From Sphingosinicella xenopeptidilytica (GTDB lineage Bacteria > Pseudomonadota > Alphaproteobacteria > Sphingomonadales > Sphingomonadaceae): a stretch of DNA of 64,000 bases. The first letter of the stretch is position 1. Every line of letters begins with the position of its first letter. The stretch covers positions 62,001 to 126,000 of the forward strand of contig NZ_JBHTIK010000011.1 of NCBI RefSeq assembly GCF_042676985.1. The letters are read 5' to 3'. Shown here piece by piece: positions 33,283 through 40,791 of the stretch. Made by a program: the position numbers and the translations under genes. The notes below the pieces were generated by a model. The model was not told where the DNA came from. It saw nothing but the letters and a program-made list of their open reading frames with translations, and made no database searches.

Positions 33283-34209
33283 TTAATCTCGCATTTCGAT
33301 TGGGAACAGGCGCGAGCAGAACTCGCAGTTTACATCGATCGTACCTGTTGGTCCGCGCATTTCGGCGAGTTCTTCGGCCGGGAAGCGGCCGAGCACCTCG
33401 CGGAAGTGCTGCACCGTGCAGCGGCAGCCGCGCGTGAGGCCGATGGGCGGTGAAACGCGTACCTCATCCTCGTTGAACAGCCGCCAGAGCAGGGTTTCCT
33501 CGCTCAAATGACTGTCGGTCAGCTCCGCGTCTGTGATCGTGGAGGCGAGGGCGAGCACATGTTCCCAATCCTGATTGTCGGTGCGCGCGGCCAGACGCGG
33601 ACCGCCGGTTTCGCCGTGGGGAAGGTGTTGGACGAGAAGCCCACCGGCTTCCCACGCGCCGTCCTCGGCCTGCCGCAATGCGCCGCGTACGAGCGTCGGC
33701 ACCTGTTCTGAATCGGTGAAATAGTGCTCCACCGCGTGGCACAGCGTGTCGCCTTCCAGCGGCACAATACCCTGATAGCGCTCGTCGGCGGCGCTCTGCT
33801 CGATGGTGATGGCGAGGTAGCCGGCGCCGAACAGGTCCGGGAGCAGCGCGCCGGGCGTGATCTCGCCGAGCCGCTCGGGATCGAAGCGGAGGTAGCCACG
33901 AATCTCGCCGGCGCGGTAGTCGCAGACGAGAAGGTCGATCGGGCCGCCCTTCGACTGCGCCTGCACGGTGGTTTGCCCTTCGCCCTTCTGCACGGTGGTG
34001 CCGATGAGCACGGTGAGGATCAGCGCCTCGCCGAGGAGCTGGCAAAGTGGGGCAGGATAGTCGTGCGCGCCGAGGATCGCGGCGAGCGCCGGGCCAAGTC
34101 GCGCGACGCGCCCGCGCGCACTGCGCGCCGGGATCGTGAACGGCAGTACGCGCCCCGTCTGCGGGGTGCCTGCCGAACCGTTGCCGTTCAGCCGAGCTTG
34201 TTCAGACAC
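33283..34209 (-). CDS. hslO: Hsp33 redox-regulated chaperone
   Basis: A 308-aa holdase chaperone activated by oxidation. The zinc-binding cysteines are RGCRCTVQHF and NCEFCSRLF at the C-terminus (CxC...CxxC). The N-terminal core includes ILGAHDYPAPLCQLLGEALI and YRAGEIRGYLRFD. The GTG start at 34209 gives VSEQARLNGNG and overlaps the argF end by 22 bp. No good ribosome site precedes it, so the exact start is uncertain. Longer readings run into argF in a second frame. Confidence 0.9.
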   Translation of the reverse strand: MSEQARLNGNGSAGTPQTGRVLPFTIPARSARGRVARLGPALAAILGAHDYPAPLCQLLGEALILTVLIGTTVQKGEGQTTVQAQSKGGPIDLLVCDYRAGEIRGYLRFDPERLGEITPGALLPDLFGAGYLAITIEQSAADERYQGIVPLEGDTLCHAVEHYFTDSEQVPTLVRGALRQAEDGAWEAGGLLVQHLPHGETGGPRLAARTDNQDWEHVLALASTITDAELTDSHLSEETLLWRLFNEDEVRVSPPIGLTRGCRCTVQHFREVLGRFPAEELAEMRGPTGTIDVNCEFCSRLFPIEMRD

Positions 34210-35117
34210 CAGAGCAGGATCGCTTTCTGTGCATGTACGCGGTTTTCGGCTTCGTCCCACACGGCCGACTGCGGCCCGTCCATCACGGCGTCGACAACCT
34301 CCTCCCCGCGGTGCGCGGGAAGGCAGTGCAGGAAGATCGCCGAGGGGTTCGCCTTCGCCATCAGAGCTTCGGTTACCTGATACGGCCCCATCGCGACCAT
34401 GCGCTGCGCCGCACCGGACTGGCCCATCGAAACCCACGTGTCGGTGACGATGACGTCCGCGCCCGCGACCGCCGCTTCCGGGTTGCGCTCGACGACGATG
34501 CGTGCGCCGCGCGCCTCGGCGCGGGCGACGACGGCATCGTCCGGATCGTAGGCGGCGGGAACTGAGAGGCGCATTTCATAGCCGAGCAGGCCAGCAGCCT
34601 CGATCAACGACTGGCAGACGTTGTTGCCGTCGCCAAGCCACGTCCACACCGTGCCGGTGACGCTGCGGCCGAGGCGTTCTTCCACGGTCATCAGGTCGGC
34701 GACGATCTGGCAGGGGTGGCCGCTGTCCGTCAGCATGTTGATCACCGGCACGCCGCTGGCGGCGGCGAGCGCTTCCACTTTGTCGTGCCCGTTGGTGCGC
34801 AGCGAAATGGCGTCGACGAAGCGGGAAAGGACGCGCGCGGTGTCTTCGATCGTCTCGCCGCGGCCGAGCTGCATGTCCGCCGAGGACAGGATCATCGCCG
34901 AGCCGCCGAGCTGGCGCATCGCCATGTCGAACGAGACGCGCGTGCGGGTGGAGGACTTCTCGAAGATCGCGGCGAGCATATGCCCGGCGAGCGGGACGTC
35001 GTCGTCGGCCGCGCCTTTCGGCCGTCCGGCGCGGGCCTGCTTGCGGCGCTTCGCCTCGTCGAGGATCAGCCGCAGGGCTTCGGCGCCCGTGCTTTCGAGA
35101 TCGAGAAAATGCCGCAT
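34188..35117 (-). CDS. argF: Ornithine carbamoyltransferase
   Basis: A 309-aa enzyme that makes citrulline from ornithine and carbamoyl phosphate in arginine synthesis. FEKSSTRTRVSFDMAM (about 52) is the carbamoyl-phosphate motif, DSGHPCQIVADLMTV (about 130) carries the HPxQ motif, and FLHCLPAHRGEEV (about 265) carries the ornithine-site cysteine. Its 3' end overlaps hslO; the two are probably co-transcribed, an arrangement seen in other alphaproteobacteria. Confidence 0.96.
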   Translation of the reverse strand: MRHFLDLESTGAEALRLILDEAKRRKQARAGRPKGAADDDVPLAGHMLAAIFEKSSTRTRVSFDMAMRQLGGSAMILSSADMQLGRGETIEDTARVLSRFVDAISLRTNGHDKVEALAAASGVPVINMLTDSGHPCQIVADLMTVEERLGRSVTGTVWTWLGDGNNVCQSLIEAAGLLGYEMRLSVPAAYDPDDAVVARAEARGARIVVERNPEAAVAGADVIVTDTWVSMGQSGAAQRMVAMGPYQVTEALMAKANPSAIFLHCLPAHRGEEVVDAVMDGPQSAVWDEAENRVHAQKAILLWCLNKLG

Positions 35118-35242
35118 CGCCCTTCAAACCTTACGTTCGTGGATGGCCCGAAACCGGCCTTCGAAACGGAAAAAGGCGGCCAATCCTGACCGCCCTTCGG
35201 ACTCGCGCGCCTCCATGACGCACGCGAGGCTTCAAGTCAATG

Positions 35243-36136
35243 TTACTGGCGGGTGCGCCAGCCGGTGCGAAGCGCCCAGTAGCACAGCGTCCACAGCACC
35301 GCGTTGATTGCGATGAGCGCGATGGCGCCGCCAAGTGCGGGGCCGTCGTGGATGCCGATGAAGCCCGAGCGGAAACCATCGATCACATAGAAGAACGGGT
35401 TGAAGTGGCTCGCGGTGTTCCACACGCCCGCCAGCCGGTCGATCGAGTAGAAGGTGCCCGAAAGCAGCGAGAGCGGCTGCACGACGAAGTTGGTGACGGC
35501 GGCGGCATGATCGAACTTGTCCGCCCAGAGGCCGGTGAGAACGCCGAGGAGGCCGAGCATCACCGCGCCCATCGTGCCGTAGAAGAACACGGAGAGCGGG
35601 TTGTGGATCGCCACCGAAACGCCCGGCCACAGCACCATCGCACCCCACACCGCGAGCCCGACGAGCCATGCGCGCGTCACGGCACCCGCGACGAACGAGA
35701 CGAGCAGCTCTCCCGGCGACAGCGGCGGCATCAATATGTCCACGATCGTGCCCTGGATCTTGCCGATCAGGATCGAGGACGAGGTGTTGGCGAAGCTGTT
35801 CTGGATCATCGCCATGACGATGAGGCCGGGGGCGAGGAAGCTGTTGAACGGCACGCCGAGCACGGTGAGATTGCCGCGCCCGAGCGCGACGGTGAAAATG
35901 GCGAGAAACAGCAGCGTCGTGATCGCGGGCGCCCACACGGTTTGCAGCTGGACCTTGAAGAACCGCCGCACCTCCTTCACATAGAGCGTCCGAAGGCCCG
36001 GCCAGTTGACGCGTCCGATGATCGGCACGCCGGGTTCGCTGTGGGCGGGTTCGCTGTGGACCGGCGTGGCCGGTTTCGCTACGGAAGGCTTTGCAAGCTG
36101 ATCGTGCATCTGCGTGGGAGTAGTGGCTGTCGCCAT
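35243..36136 (-). CDS. ABC-2 type transporter permease
   Basis: A 297-aa membrane protein with a cytoplasmic N-terminus (about 1-60) and six hydrophobic segments. It includes YVKEVRRFFKVQLQTVWAP, IVDILMPPLSPGELLVSFVA and FVVQPLSLLSGTFYSIDRL. The last is typical of ABC-2 permeases of the YadH/NodJ type that export lipids, drugs or polysaccharides. No ATPase gene is adjacent, so its partner lies elsewhere. The ATG at 36136 is chosen; a far longer frame upstream overlaps gcrA antisense and is not real. Confidence 0.82.
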   Translation of the reverse strand: MATATTPTQMHDQLAKPSVAKPATPVHSEPAHSEPGVPIIGRVNWPGLRTLYVKEVRRFFKVQLQTVWAPAITTLLFLAIFTVALGRGNLTVLGVPFNSFLAPGLIVMAMIQNSFANTSSSILIGKIQGTIVDILMPPLSPGELLVSFVAGAVTRAWLVGLAVWGAMVLWPGVSVAIHNPLSVFFYGTMGAVMLGLLGVLTGLWADKFDHAAAVTNFVVQPLSLLSGTFYSIDRLAGVWNTASHFNPFFYVIDGFRSGFIGIHDGPALGGAIALIAINAVLWTLCYWALRTGWRTRQ

Positions 36137-36187
36137 GCCCCGCAAGCCGGTCGGCTCTTTTGTTTGAAGACAGGAAGTGGGAACGCG

Positions 36188-36781
36188 ATGTCCTGGACGG
36201 ACGAACGGATCGAGACGCTTAGGAGCCTCTGGGAAAAGGGGCTGACCGCGAGCCAGATCGCCGACAAGCTCGGCAATGTGAGCCGCAACGCGGTGATCGG
36301 CAAGGCGCACCGGCTGGGGCTGAAGGCGCGCCCGTCTCCCGTGAAGGGCGACAGCGACGGCACGCCGCGCGAGACCGCGAAGAAGGCCGCAGCACCCGCC
36401 GCGCCGAAACCGAAGCCCGAGGCCGCAGCGCAGGAGGCATCCGCGCCGCAGCCGCGTCCGGCTCCTGAAGCCAAGGTGCCGCCGGTCCCCGCCGCTGCCG
36501 CGCCGAAGCCGGCGATGCCCGTCCGCGCCGCGATGCCCGCCGCGCCGGTGAAGCCGCGTGCGCCCGGCGAGAAGGTGACGCTGCTCGACCTCAGCGACAA
36601 GATCTGCAAGTGGCCGATCGGGCATCCCGGCGAGCCCGACTTCCAGTTTTGCGGCCGCCCGGTGAACCCCGGCTTCCCATACTGCACCGCGCACTGCGCC
36701 GAGGCCTATCAGGCCCAGCTCCCCCGCGACCGCAGCCGGCCTTCCAGAGCGCCGATGCCCCCGCTACCGCGCGTCCGCTGA
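36188..36781 (+). CDS. gcrA: GcrA cell-cycle regulator
   Basis: A 197-aa GcrA-family transcription factor. The N-terminal MSWTDERIETLRSLWEKGL then TASQIADKLG, SRNAVIGKAHRLGL is the DNA-binding HTH. An Ala/Pro/Lys-rich linker follows (about 55-140), and CKWPIGHPGEPDFQFCGRP plus YCTAHC (about 145-175) is the conserved sigma-70-binding end. In Caulobacter GcrA works with CcrM methylation of GANTC sites to drive S-phase genes. Divergent from the ABC permease across 51 bp. Confidence 0.94.
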   Translation: MSWTDERIETLRSLWEKGLTASQIADKLGNVSRNAVIGKAHRLGLKARPSPVKGDSDGTPRETAKKAAAPAAPKPKPEAAAQEASAPQPRPAPEAKVPPVPAAAAPKPAMPVRAAMPAAPVKPRAPGEKVTLLDLSDKICKWPIGHPGEPDFQFCGRPVNPGFPYCTAHCAEAYQAQLPRDRSRPSRAPMPPLPRVR

Positions 36782-36834
36782 GCCACCTTCGGCGCGGCTC
36801 TGTCCGCGCGAAGTCGGCGAAGTAGAGGCCAAAA

Positions 36835-36854
36835 CGCGTTTTTCAAAAAACGCG
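36835..36854. terminator. Possible terminator hairpin between gcrA and the IS element
   Basis: CGCGTTTT-TCAA-AAAACGCG forms a perfect 8-bp hairpin 54 bp after the gcrA stop. The A/T half next to the loop and lack of a following U-run make it atypical. The position suits the convergent gene pair that existed before the IS arrived. Confidence 0.35.
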
Positions 36855-36916
36855 GCGCTGACGGCTGCCCGCCGCGCGCGGAAGGGCGTGCCGGGGCGAG
36901 CATTTTCTGTATTTTT

Positions 36917-36930
36917 CAGATGCGCATCTG
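36917..36930. other. 14-bp perfect palindrome
   Basis: CAGATGCGCATCTG is a perfect 14-bp palindrome in the 198-bp stretch between gcrA and the IS target duplication. No start codon lies close enough on either strand to make it an obvious operator. Its role is unknown. Confidence 0.4.
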
Positions 36931-36979
36931 CGATGTCCGCCGCGCTTCAAAGAGCACGGTGAGGCTTCCATAGTTTTTC

Positions 36980-36987
36980 CTATTTAG
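36980..36987. repeat. Target-site duplication, left copy (CTATTTAG)
   Basis: Eight bases identical to 39655-39662, directly outside the terminal inverted repeat. Eight-bp duplications are the rule for IS1595-family insertions. Confidence 0.85.
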
Positions 36988-37013
36988 GGCATTAATATAC
37001 TTGACTCAGTAAC
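36988..37013. repeat. Terminal inverted repeat, left end of IS
   Basis: Twenty-six bases that are the exact reverse complement of 39629-39654. Similarity continues imperfectly for about ten bases further inward. Confidence 0.9.
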
Positions 37014-37059
37014 GTCGTGCGCCACCTCTCGATAGAGAAGGGCGCACTTGAGCGACGAA

Positions 37060-37848
37060 CTATTCGCTATACTCGATCCTGATCGATCCCTTGCTGTCGC
37101 TTTTGTAGATCACCTGAAACATGGTGGCGAGCGCCTGTAGCCAGTCAGCCTGATCCTCTTTGCTCCATTCTGTCTTTGGAGCCGGTAGCTCCTCCAGCAT
37201 TCCCAGAATAGACCGATGGAGGGCGGGGACGGGCTGGGCTGGCGGTGGTGGCGGATTTTCCACCGGATCGGCTGATGGCGCTTGTGCAGGATTCTGACCA
37301 TCTGGCGCAGGCGGGGGCGGGCCAGCCTGACCAAAGGGCATGACTAGTCTGTCCTCGTTGCCGCCGGGATAAAAACCTGCCATCCGCGCCGACTTCTCGA
37401 ACGCCAAGCGTGCTGCCTTCACATTCTTCGAGGTAACGCCGAAGTTGATAAAGGCGGCTTCCAAGCCATGCGGACGTGGCGGAAGTAGCTTGCCGCGAAA
37501 CTCATCGTAGGCTCGCTTATAGAGTTCTACGTTGAGGAAAGCTCTAACTCGCGCGTCCTGCTGACGGGCGGCGTCAATGATTTCATGGCCAAGCTCTGTG
37601 AGCTGGTACTTGCCCCCAACGGCATCCAGTACGCCAAATATTCTCGCGGTAGAAATCTTCGTAGCAAAACCTCCCCCACCGGGAGCGAGCCCCATAGCGG
37701 CGGCGAGCTGATCGCGCGAAAGTGCAACACCTCCGCCCTTTAGCATCCCATCGGCCACCGCGATTGCGTCGCTCATGTCCGTATAGGGAAACTGGATTTT
37801 TGACGGGACGCGTTCGAATTTTGGCTTCTTTTCCATCAAGTCCGACAT
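37060..37848 (-). CDS. IS passenger gene: uncharacterised protein, possibly DUF5343-like
   Basis: A 262-aa soluble protein. Residues 20-165 (PYTDMSDAIAVADGMLKGGG, LGVLDAVGGKYQLTELGHEI-like FGVLDAVGGKYQLTELGHEI, FINFGVTSKNVKAARLAFEK) look like a winged-helix plus helical domain reminiscent of DUF5343 proteins. A proline-rich linker (about 180-215, many PPPP/PAP) leads to a C-terminal segment ending DSKGSIRIEYSE. It is not needed for transposition in related elements and may be an accessory or cargo function. GAGGA lies seven bases before the ATG at 37848. A 10-bp perfect hairpin lies 20 bp upstream. Confidence 0.55.
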   Translation of the reverse strand: MSDLMEKKPKFERVPSKIQFPYTDMSDAIAVADGMLKGGGVALSRDQLAAAMGLAPGGGGFATKISTARIFGVLDAVGGKYQLTELGHEIIDAARQQDARVRAFLNVELYKRAYDEFRGKLLPPRPHGLEAAFINFGVTSKNVKAARLAFEKSARMAGFYPGGNEDRLVMPFGQAGPPPPAPDGQNPAQAPSADPVENPPPPPAQPVPALHRSILGMLEELPAPKTEWSKEDQADWLQALATMFQVIYKSDSKGSIRIEYSE

Positions 37849-37867
37849 GCCCTATTCCTCAGGGTTG

Positions 37868-37892
37868 GGCGCGGTGGAATCCCCACCGCGCC
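37868..37892 (-). promoter_or_regulatory. Hairpin upstream of the IS passenger gene
   Basis: GGCGCGGTGG-AATCC-CCACCGCGCC is a perfect 10-bp stem with a 5-base loop. It ends 20 bp before the passenger start and just outside the ribosome site. It could be a terminator shielding the passenger from read-through or a 5' mRNA structure; no U-run follows. Confidence 0.4.
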
Positions 37893-38495
37893 GCAGTCGT
37901 TATAAGCAATGTTGCGCGCTATCCGCGCCTAGCGCCGTCACAGCCTCAGCGGCTGAAACGGCCTTGGCGGATAGCAGCGAAAGATGCGGGGTTTTGGCCC
38001 GCGCCGCCGCTGTTTCTTCATAGCTGTCACCTCAGGACAAGGATGACCCCTTGATTCCGAGGCGGATTTCGGCCATATATCTCACACGAAGGGCGTGAGG
38101 CGTCGGGTCCGAATCCCGCCTCATCCTCGACCCGGGGGTCTAGGCTTTGGCCGAGACCCCTCCCCGCCAGCGGTTCCCGCCGGATGTGCAAGATCCGGAC
38201 GCGGGGCCGCTGGTGCGAAGGGGCTCCGAACCCTCGATACAATAAAGCGTCCAGTAGGGAAAGATGAAATCTTTCAGCGCGCAAATTTTCTGCGCGGCGC
38301 GGTTCCCGTCAAGTCGATCTACTCTCCGAGTGTTTCCGGCAGTTGCGGATAGATGTCTATATCATATTGATTTAAAAGATTTTTCTAAATTCCCCCTGTC
38401 CGGGAATGCCAGATGGCCCGGAGTCTTGGTGTCGGCTCGCGGAAAGTTCTAGCTCGGCTTCCTTCGCTTCCAGGTCCACTGACCGCGAGAAAAGG
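37893..38495. other. Non-coding part of the IS with tandem stem-loops
   Basis: About 600 bp without a convincing protein gene. Between 38041 and 38237 it holds four successive stem-loops. (1) 38058-38122: GAGGCGG pairs with CCGCCTC, then a further bulged stem, with an inner CTCAC/GTGAG hairpin. (2) 38135-38160: GGGGTCT/AGACCCC plus GGC/GCC. (3) 38167-38213: CCAGCGG/CCGCTGG, CCCGC/GCGGG and CGGAT/ATCCG stacked. (4) 38216-38237: CGA-GGG/CCC-TCG. The segment 38281-38400 is AT-richer and featureless to me. A structured RNA, or structured DNA used by the element, is possible. Confidence 0.45.
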
Positions 38496-38675
38496 TCACT
38501 GACCACGTCTTGCGCGGCGCTCTTTCTCGTCTTTGAGTCGGGCCTCCCGGAAGGCTTCCGGGTCCACCGCAAACAGGCCGCTCGCCAATCGCCGGAATCT
38601 CGCCAGCGATCCCGGCTCCACCTCTTCGTCCACGGCCTTGGCGGGGCTTTCAGGCTGCGCTTGCGATGGCTCCAT
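38496..38675 (-). CDS. Small IS-borne ORF overlapping the transposase end
   Basis: A 59-aa charged protein starting MEPSQAQPESPAKAVDEEVE and ending in basic RARLKDEKERRARRGQ-like sequence (FREARLKDEKERRARRGQ). Its ATG lies inside the last 26 bases of the transposase gene, in a different frame. Similar short ORFs with an F-AV-PEAFREA-core and a basic tail are commonly seen next to ISXO2-like transposases, which supports it being real. Function is unknown; the basic tail suggests nucleic-acid contact. Confidence 0.5.
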   Translation of the reverse strand: MEPSQAQPESPAKAVDEEVEPGSLARFRRLASGLFAVDPEAFREARLKDEKERRARRGQ

Positions 38676-39606
38676 TGCCAGTCAACTCCCGGTAGGTAAG
38701 CCGCTTTCCAGTCACTGCGCGAAGCGCAGCGGTGAAGCGGTCTGCGTCGGAACCATTCCGCTCATTGAAGCGGAAGACCTGCTCATCAACGTACCGGCCA
38801 AGATGGAAAGGCTCAACGCTGATATAGGTGCCTTTGATTGACCGCTTCAAAAGCGACCAGAAATTCTCGATGCCGTTCGTGTGAACGCGACCGTTCACGT
38901 ACTCAACAGCGTGGTCGATCATGGAGTGAACGTATCCCGTCAGTTGACGGTAGCCGTGCCAGCGATCGGTATAAAGCGTGGCGCCTTCCTGTACGGCATC
39001 ACGAATACCGGCGTGAAGGGTGACGCGCTGCACGTTCGGAATGACATGCGCGTGGATGCGGGAGGGGTTTTCACGGCGAGAACGCTGGAGGATGCCAAGA
39101 ACAGCCGTCTTGCCCGCGCCTCCGGTCCCGGTGATTGCCTTGGCCCGGCGGCGAGGGTGCATGTTCTTGGCGAGACCTCCGATAAAACTCTCGTCGGCCT
39201 CAACCTCGCCGTCCATCTTCTCGATGGTGCCGAGCTTCATGGCGAGGCGAATGCGGTGGTTCATGTGCCACGCGGATTTCTGCGTAATGCCGAGTGACCG
39301 CGCCAGCTCGTAAGAGCTGATGCCGTTTTTGCAGTTGGCTACCATCCAGATCGCCACAAACCACTTGTCGAGCGGGATAGCGCTGTCCTCGAAAATGGTG
39401 CCGACTTTGGCCGAAAACTGGCGCTTTGCGTGCTTTTCCTTGCATTCCCAAATGCGGCGGGTCGGAATGAACCGCGCGTCGGTGCGCCCACAAGTCGGGC
39501 ACGTCACACCGTTCGGCCAACGCAGGTTGACCATGTGCTGCAATGCTACGTCCGGGTCCGAGAAGTACCGGACGGCTTCCATAAGAGTGCGCGGTTCGTG
39601 TGGCAT
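38650..39606 (-). CDS. IS1595-family (ISXO2-like) transposase
   Basis: A 318-aa DDE-type transposase. An N-terminal zinc ribbon (GVTCPTCGRTDARFIPTRR, WECKEKH) is followed by a catalytic domain with VEADESFIGGLAKNMHPRR (first Asp), LYTDRWHGYRQL (second Asp) and HTNGIENFWSLLKRSIKGTY, the NxIExFWSxLKR signature of ISXO2-like enzymes. The frame is intact from end to end, so the element may still be active. It reads from the right inverted repeat inward. Confidence 0.93.
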   Translation of the reverse strand: MPHEPRTLMEAVRYFSDPDVALQHMVNLRWPNGVTCPTCGRTDARFIPTRRIWECKEKHAKRQFSAKVGTIFEDSAIPLDKWFVAIWMVANCKNGISSYELARSLGITQKSAWHMNHRIRLAMKLGTIEKMDGEVEADESFIGGLAKNMHPRRRAKAITGTGGAGKTAVLGILQRSRRENPSRIHAHVIPNVQRVTLHAGIRDAVQEGATLYTDRWHGYRQLTGYVHSMIDHAVEYVNGRVHTNGIENFWSLLKRSIKGTYISVEPFHLGRYVDEQVFRFNERNGSDADRFTAALRAVTGKRLTYRELTGNGAIASAA

Positions 39607-39628
39607 GCACGCTATCTACCGACATCAT

Positions 39629-39654
39629 GTTACTGAGTCAAGTATATTAATGCC
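39629..39654. repeat. Terminal inverted repeat, right end of IS
   Basis: Exact reverse complement of 36988-37013. It starts 23 bp upstream of the transposase ATG, so the transposase promoter must overlap the end of the element. Confidence 0.9.
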
Positions 39655-39662
39655 CTATTTAG
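39655..39662. repeat. Target-site duplication, right copy (CTATTTAG)
   Basis: Identical to 36980-36987 and directly abutting the right inverted repeat. It lies 15 bp from the stop codon of the neighbouring nitronate monooxygenase gene. Confidence 0.85.
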
Positions 39663-39677
39663 GAAGAGGGTGGACTT

Positions 39678-40745
39678 TCAAACGCTGTCGCTTCGGCAGC
39701 GTTGGAGTTCGCTGTGCAATGTGTTGATCAACGCGGCGGCAGGCATCGCGCGCGAGAGCGGGGCGCCTTGCCCGGCCCATTGCGCGCCGAAGCCGGACTC
39801 GCCTTTCGCCTTCGCTGCCGCGTGCAGGGCTTTGCCTGCGTCGTAGGCGATGGGGTAGTCGGGAGGTTCGCAATCCGAGAGGGGCGCTTCCAAGCCGCTG
39901 AAACGGTTGGCAAGCACACGGGCGGGCCGCCCGGAGATGATCGGTGTCAGCGTGGTGTGGTAGGCTCCCGGTCCCGTAAGTGCGGTTCGATACGCTTCAT
40001 CTGCCGCGGATTCATTGCAAGCGATGAACGCGGTGCCGAGCTGCGCGGCAACAGCGCCGAGATCGAGCGCGGCCGCGATACCTGCCCCATCCATGATGCC
40101 GCCTGCCGCGATGACGGGACGTCTGCATTCCTTGACCAACAGGCGGGTGAGTGTGGCCATGCCCAGCGCGTCGTCAGGTGCAGAAGGATCGAACATGCCG
40201 CGATGGCCGCCAGCTTCGATGCCCTGTGCCACGATGGCGTCGACCCCCGCGTCTTCGATGACGCGCGCTTCCTCAATGCTGGTGGCGGTAGCCATCAGGA
40301 GAATGTTTCTCTCCTGCAAGGCGCGGATCGTCGAAGCGGGCGGCAAACCGAAGTGGAAGCTTACCACCGGCGGCGCTGTTTCCAGCAGCATTGCCAGCAT
40401 GTCGGCATCTTCGGCGAAGCTCTTGTAGATCGTTTGAAGCGTGTTCGGCGGCTCGGCGCCAAACTCGGCGAACAGTGGTGCAAGTCGATCCAGCCACACG
40501 GCTTCGCGCACCGGATCGGCCTTGGCGGGGCCATGGACGAAGAGATTGACGTTAAAGGCGCGGTCGGTGCGCGCGCGTAGTTCGTCAATCATCAAGCGTG
40601 CGTGATGGGCGTCCGTCGCGCCCACACCGATCGAGCCAAGCGCCCCAGCGTTCGAGACCGCAGCGGCAAGCGTGGGCGTGGATACGCCCGCCATGGGAGC
40701 CTGGATTACCGGAACCGATATGCCGAGCCGATCAATGAGAGGCAT
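39678..40745 (-). CDS. Nitronate monooxygenase-family FMN enzyme (second copy)
   Basis: A 355-aa TIM-barrel flavoprotein. It starts MPLIDRLGISVPVIQAPMAG and has NVNLFVHGPAKAD, AIVAQGIEAGGHRGMFD (about 180) and VIAAGGIMDGAGIAAALDLG, the FMN-binding set, followed by GTAFIACNESAADEAYR. It belongs to the longer bacterial NMO subgroup and is only distantly like the copy at 28606. The IS target duplication lies 15 bp past its stop, so it is intact. It follows phaC by 46 bp on the same strand. Confidence 0.88.
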   Translation of the reverse strand: MPLIDRLGISVPVIQAPMAGVSTPTLAAAVSNAGALGSIGVGATDAHHARLMIDELRARTDRAFNVNLFVHGPAKADPVREAVWLDRLAPLFAEFGAEPPNTLQTIYKSFAEDADMLAMLLETAPPVVSFHFGLPPASTIRALQERNILLMATATSIEEARVIEDAGVDAIVAQGIEAGGHRGMFDPSAPDDALGMATLTRLLVKECRRPVIAAGGIMDGAGIAAALDLGAVAAQLGTAFIACNESAADEAYRTALTGPGAYHTTLTPIISGRPARVLANRFSGLEAPLSDCEPPDYPIAYDAGKALHAAAKAKGESGFGAQWAGQGAPLSRAMPAAALINTLHSELQRCRSDSV

Positions 40746-40791
40746 GGGCAACCTTTCTACAAGGACGCGATCTCCGCCTTCGGCCTCATCT

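Larger units (their letters stand above)
36988..39654 (-). mobile_element. IS1595-family (ISXO2-like) insertion sequence with passenger gene
   Basis: A 2,667-bp element bounded by 26-bp perfect inverted repeats (36988-37013 and 39629-39654, both starting GGCATTAATATAC) and an 8-bp duplication CTATTTAG. It carries, all on the minus strand, an ISXO2-like transposase, a 59-codon ORF overlapping its 3' end, a structured non-coding segment, and a passenger gene near the left end. Intact ends, intact transposase frame and exact target duplication suggest recent insertion. It landed 15 bp beyond the stop of the nitronate monooxygenase gene, so neither flanking gene is broken. Confidence 0.9.

Noticed and set aside
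38041..38127. tRNA-like segment on the plus strand (GGATGA...TCATCC with a T-arm-like GGGTCCGAATCCC).
   Set aside because: The acceptor has two mismatches, the T loop has C where the invariant T55 should be, and no standard D or anticodon arm forms. An alternative long stem-loop explains the same bases better.
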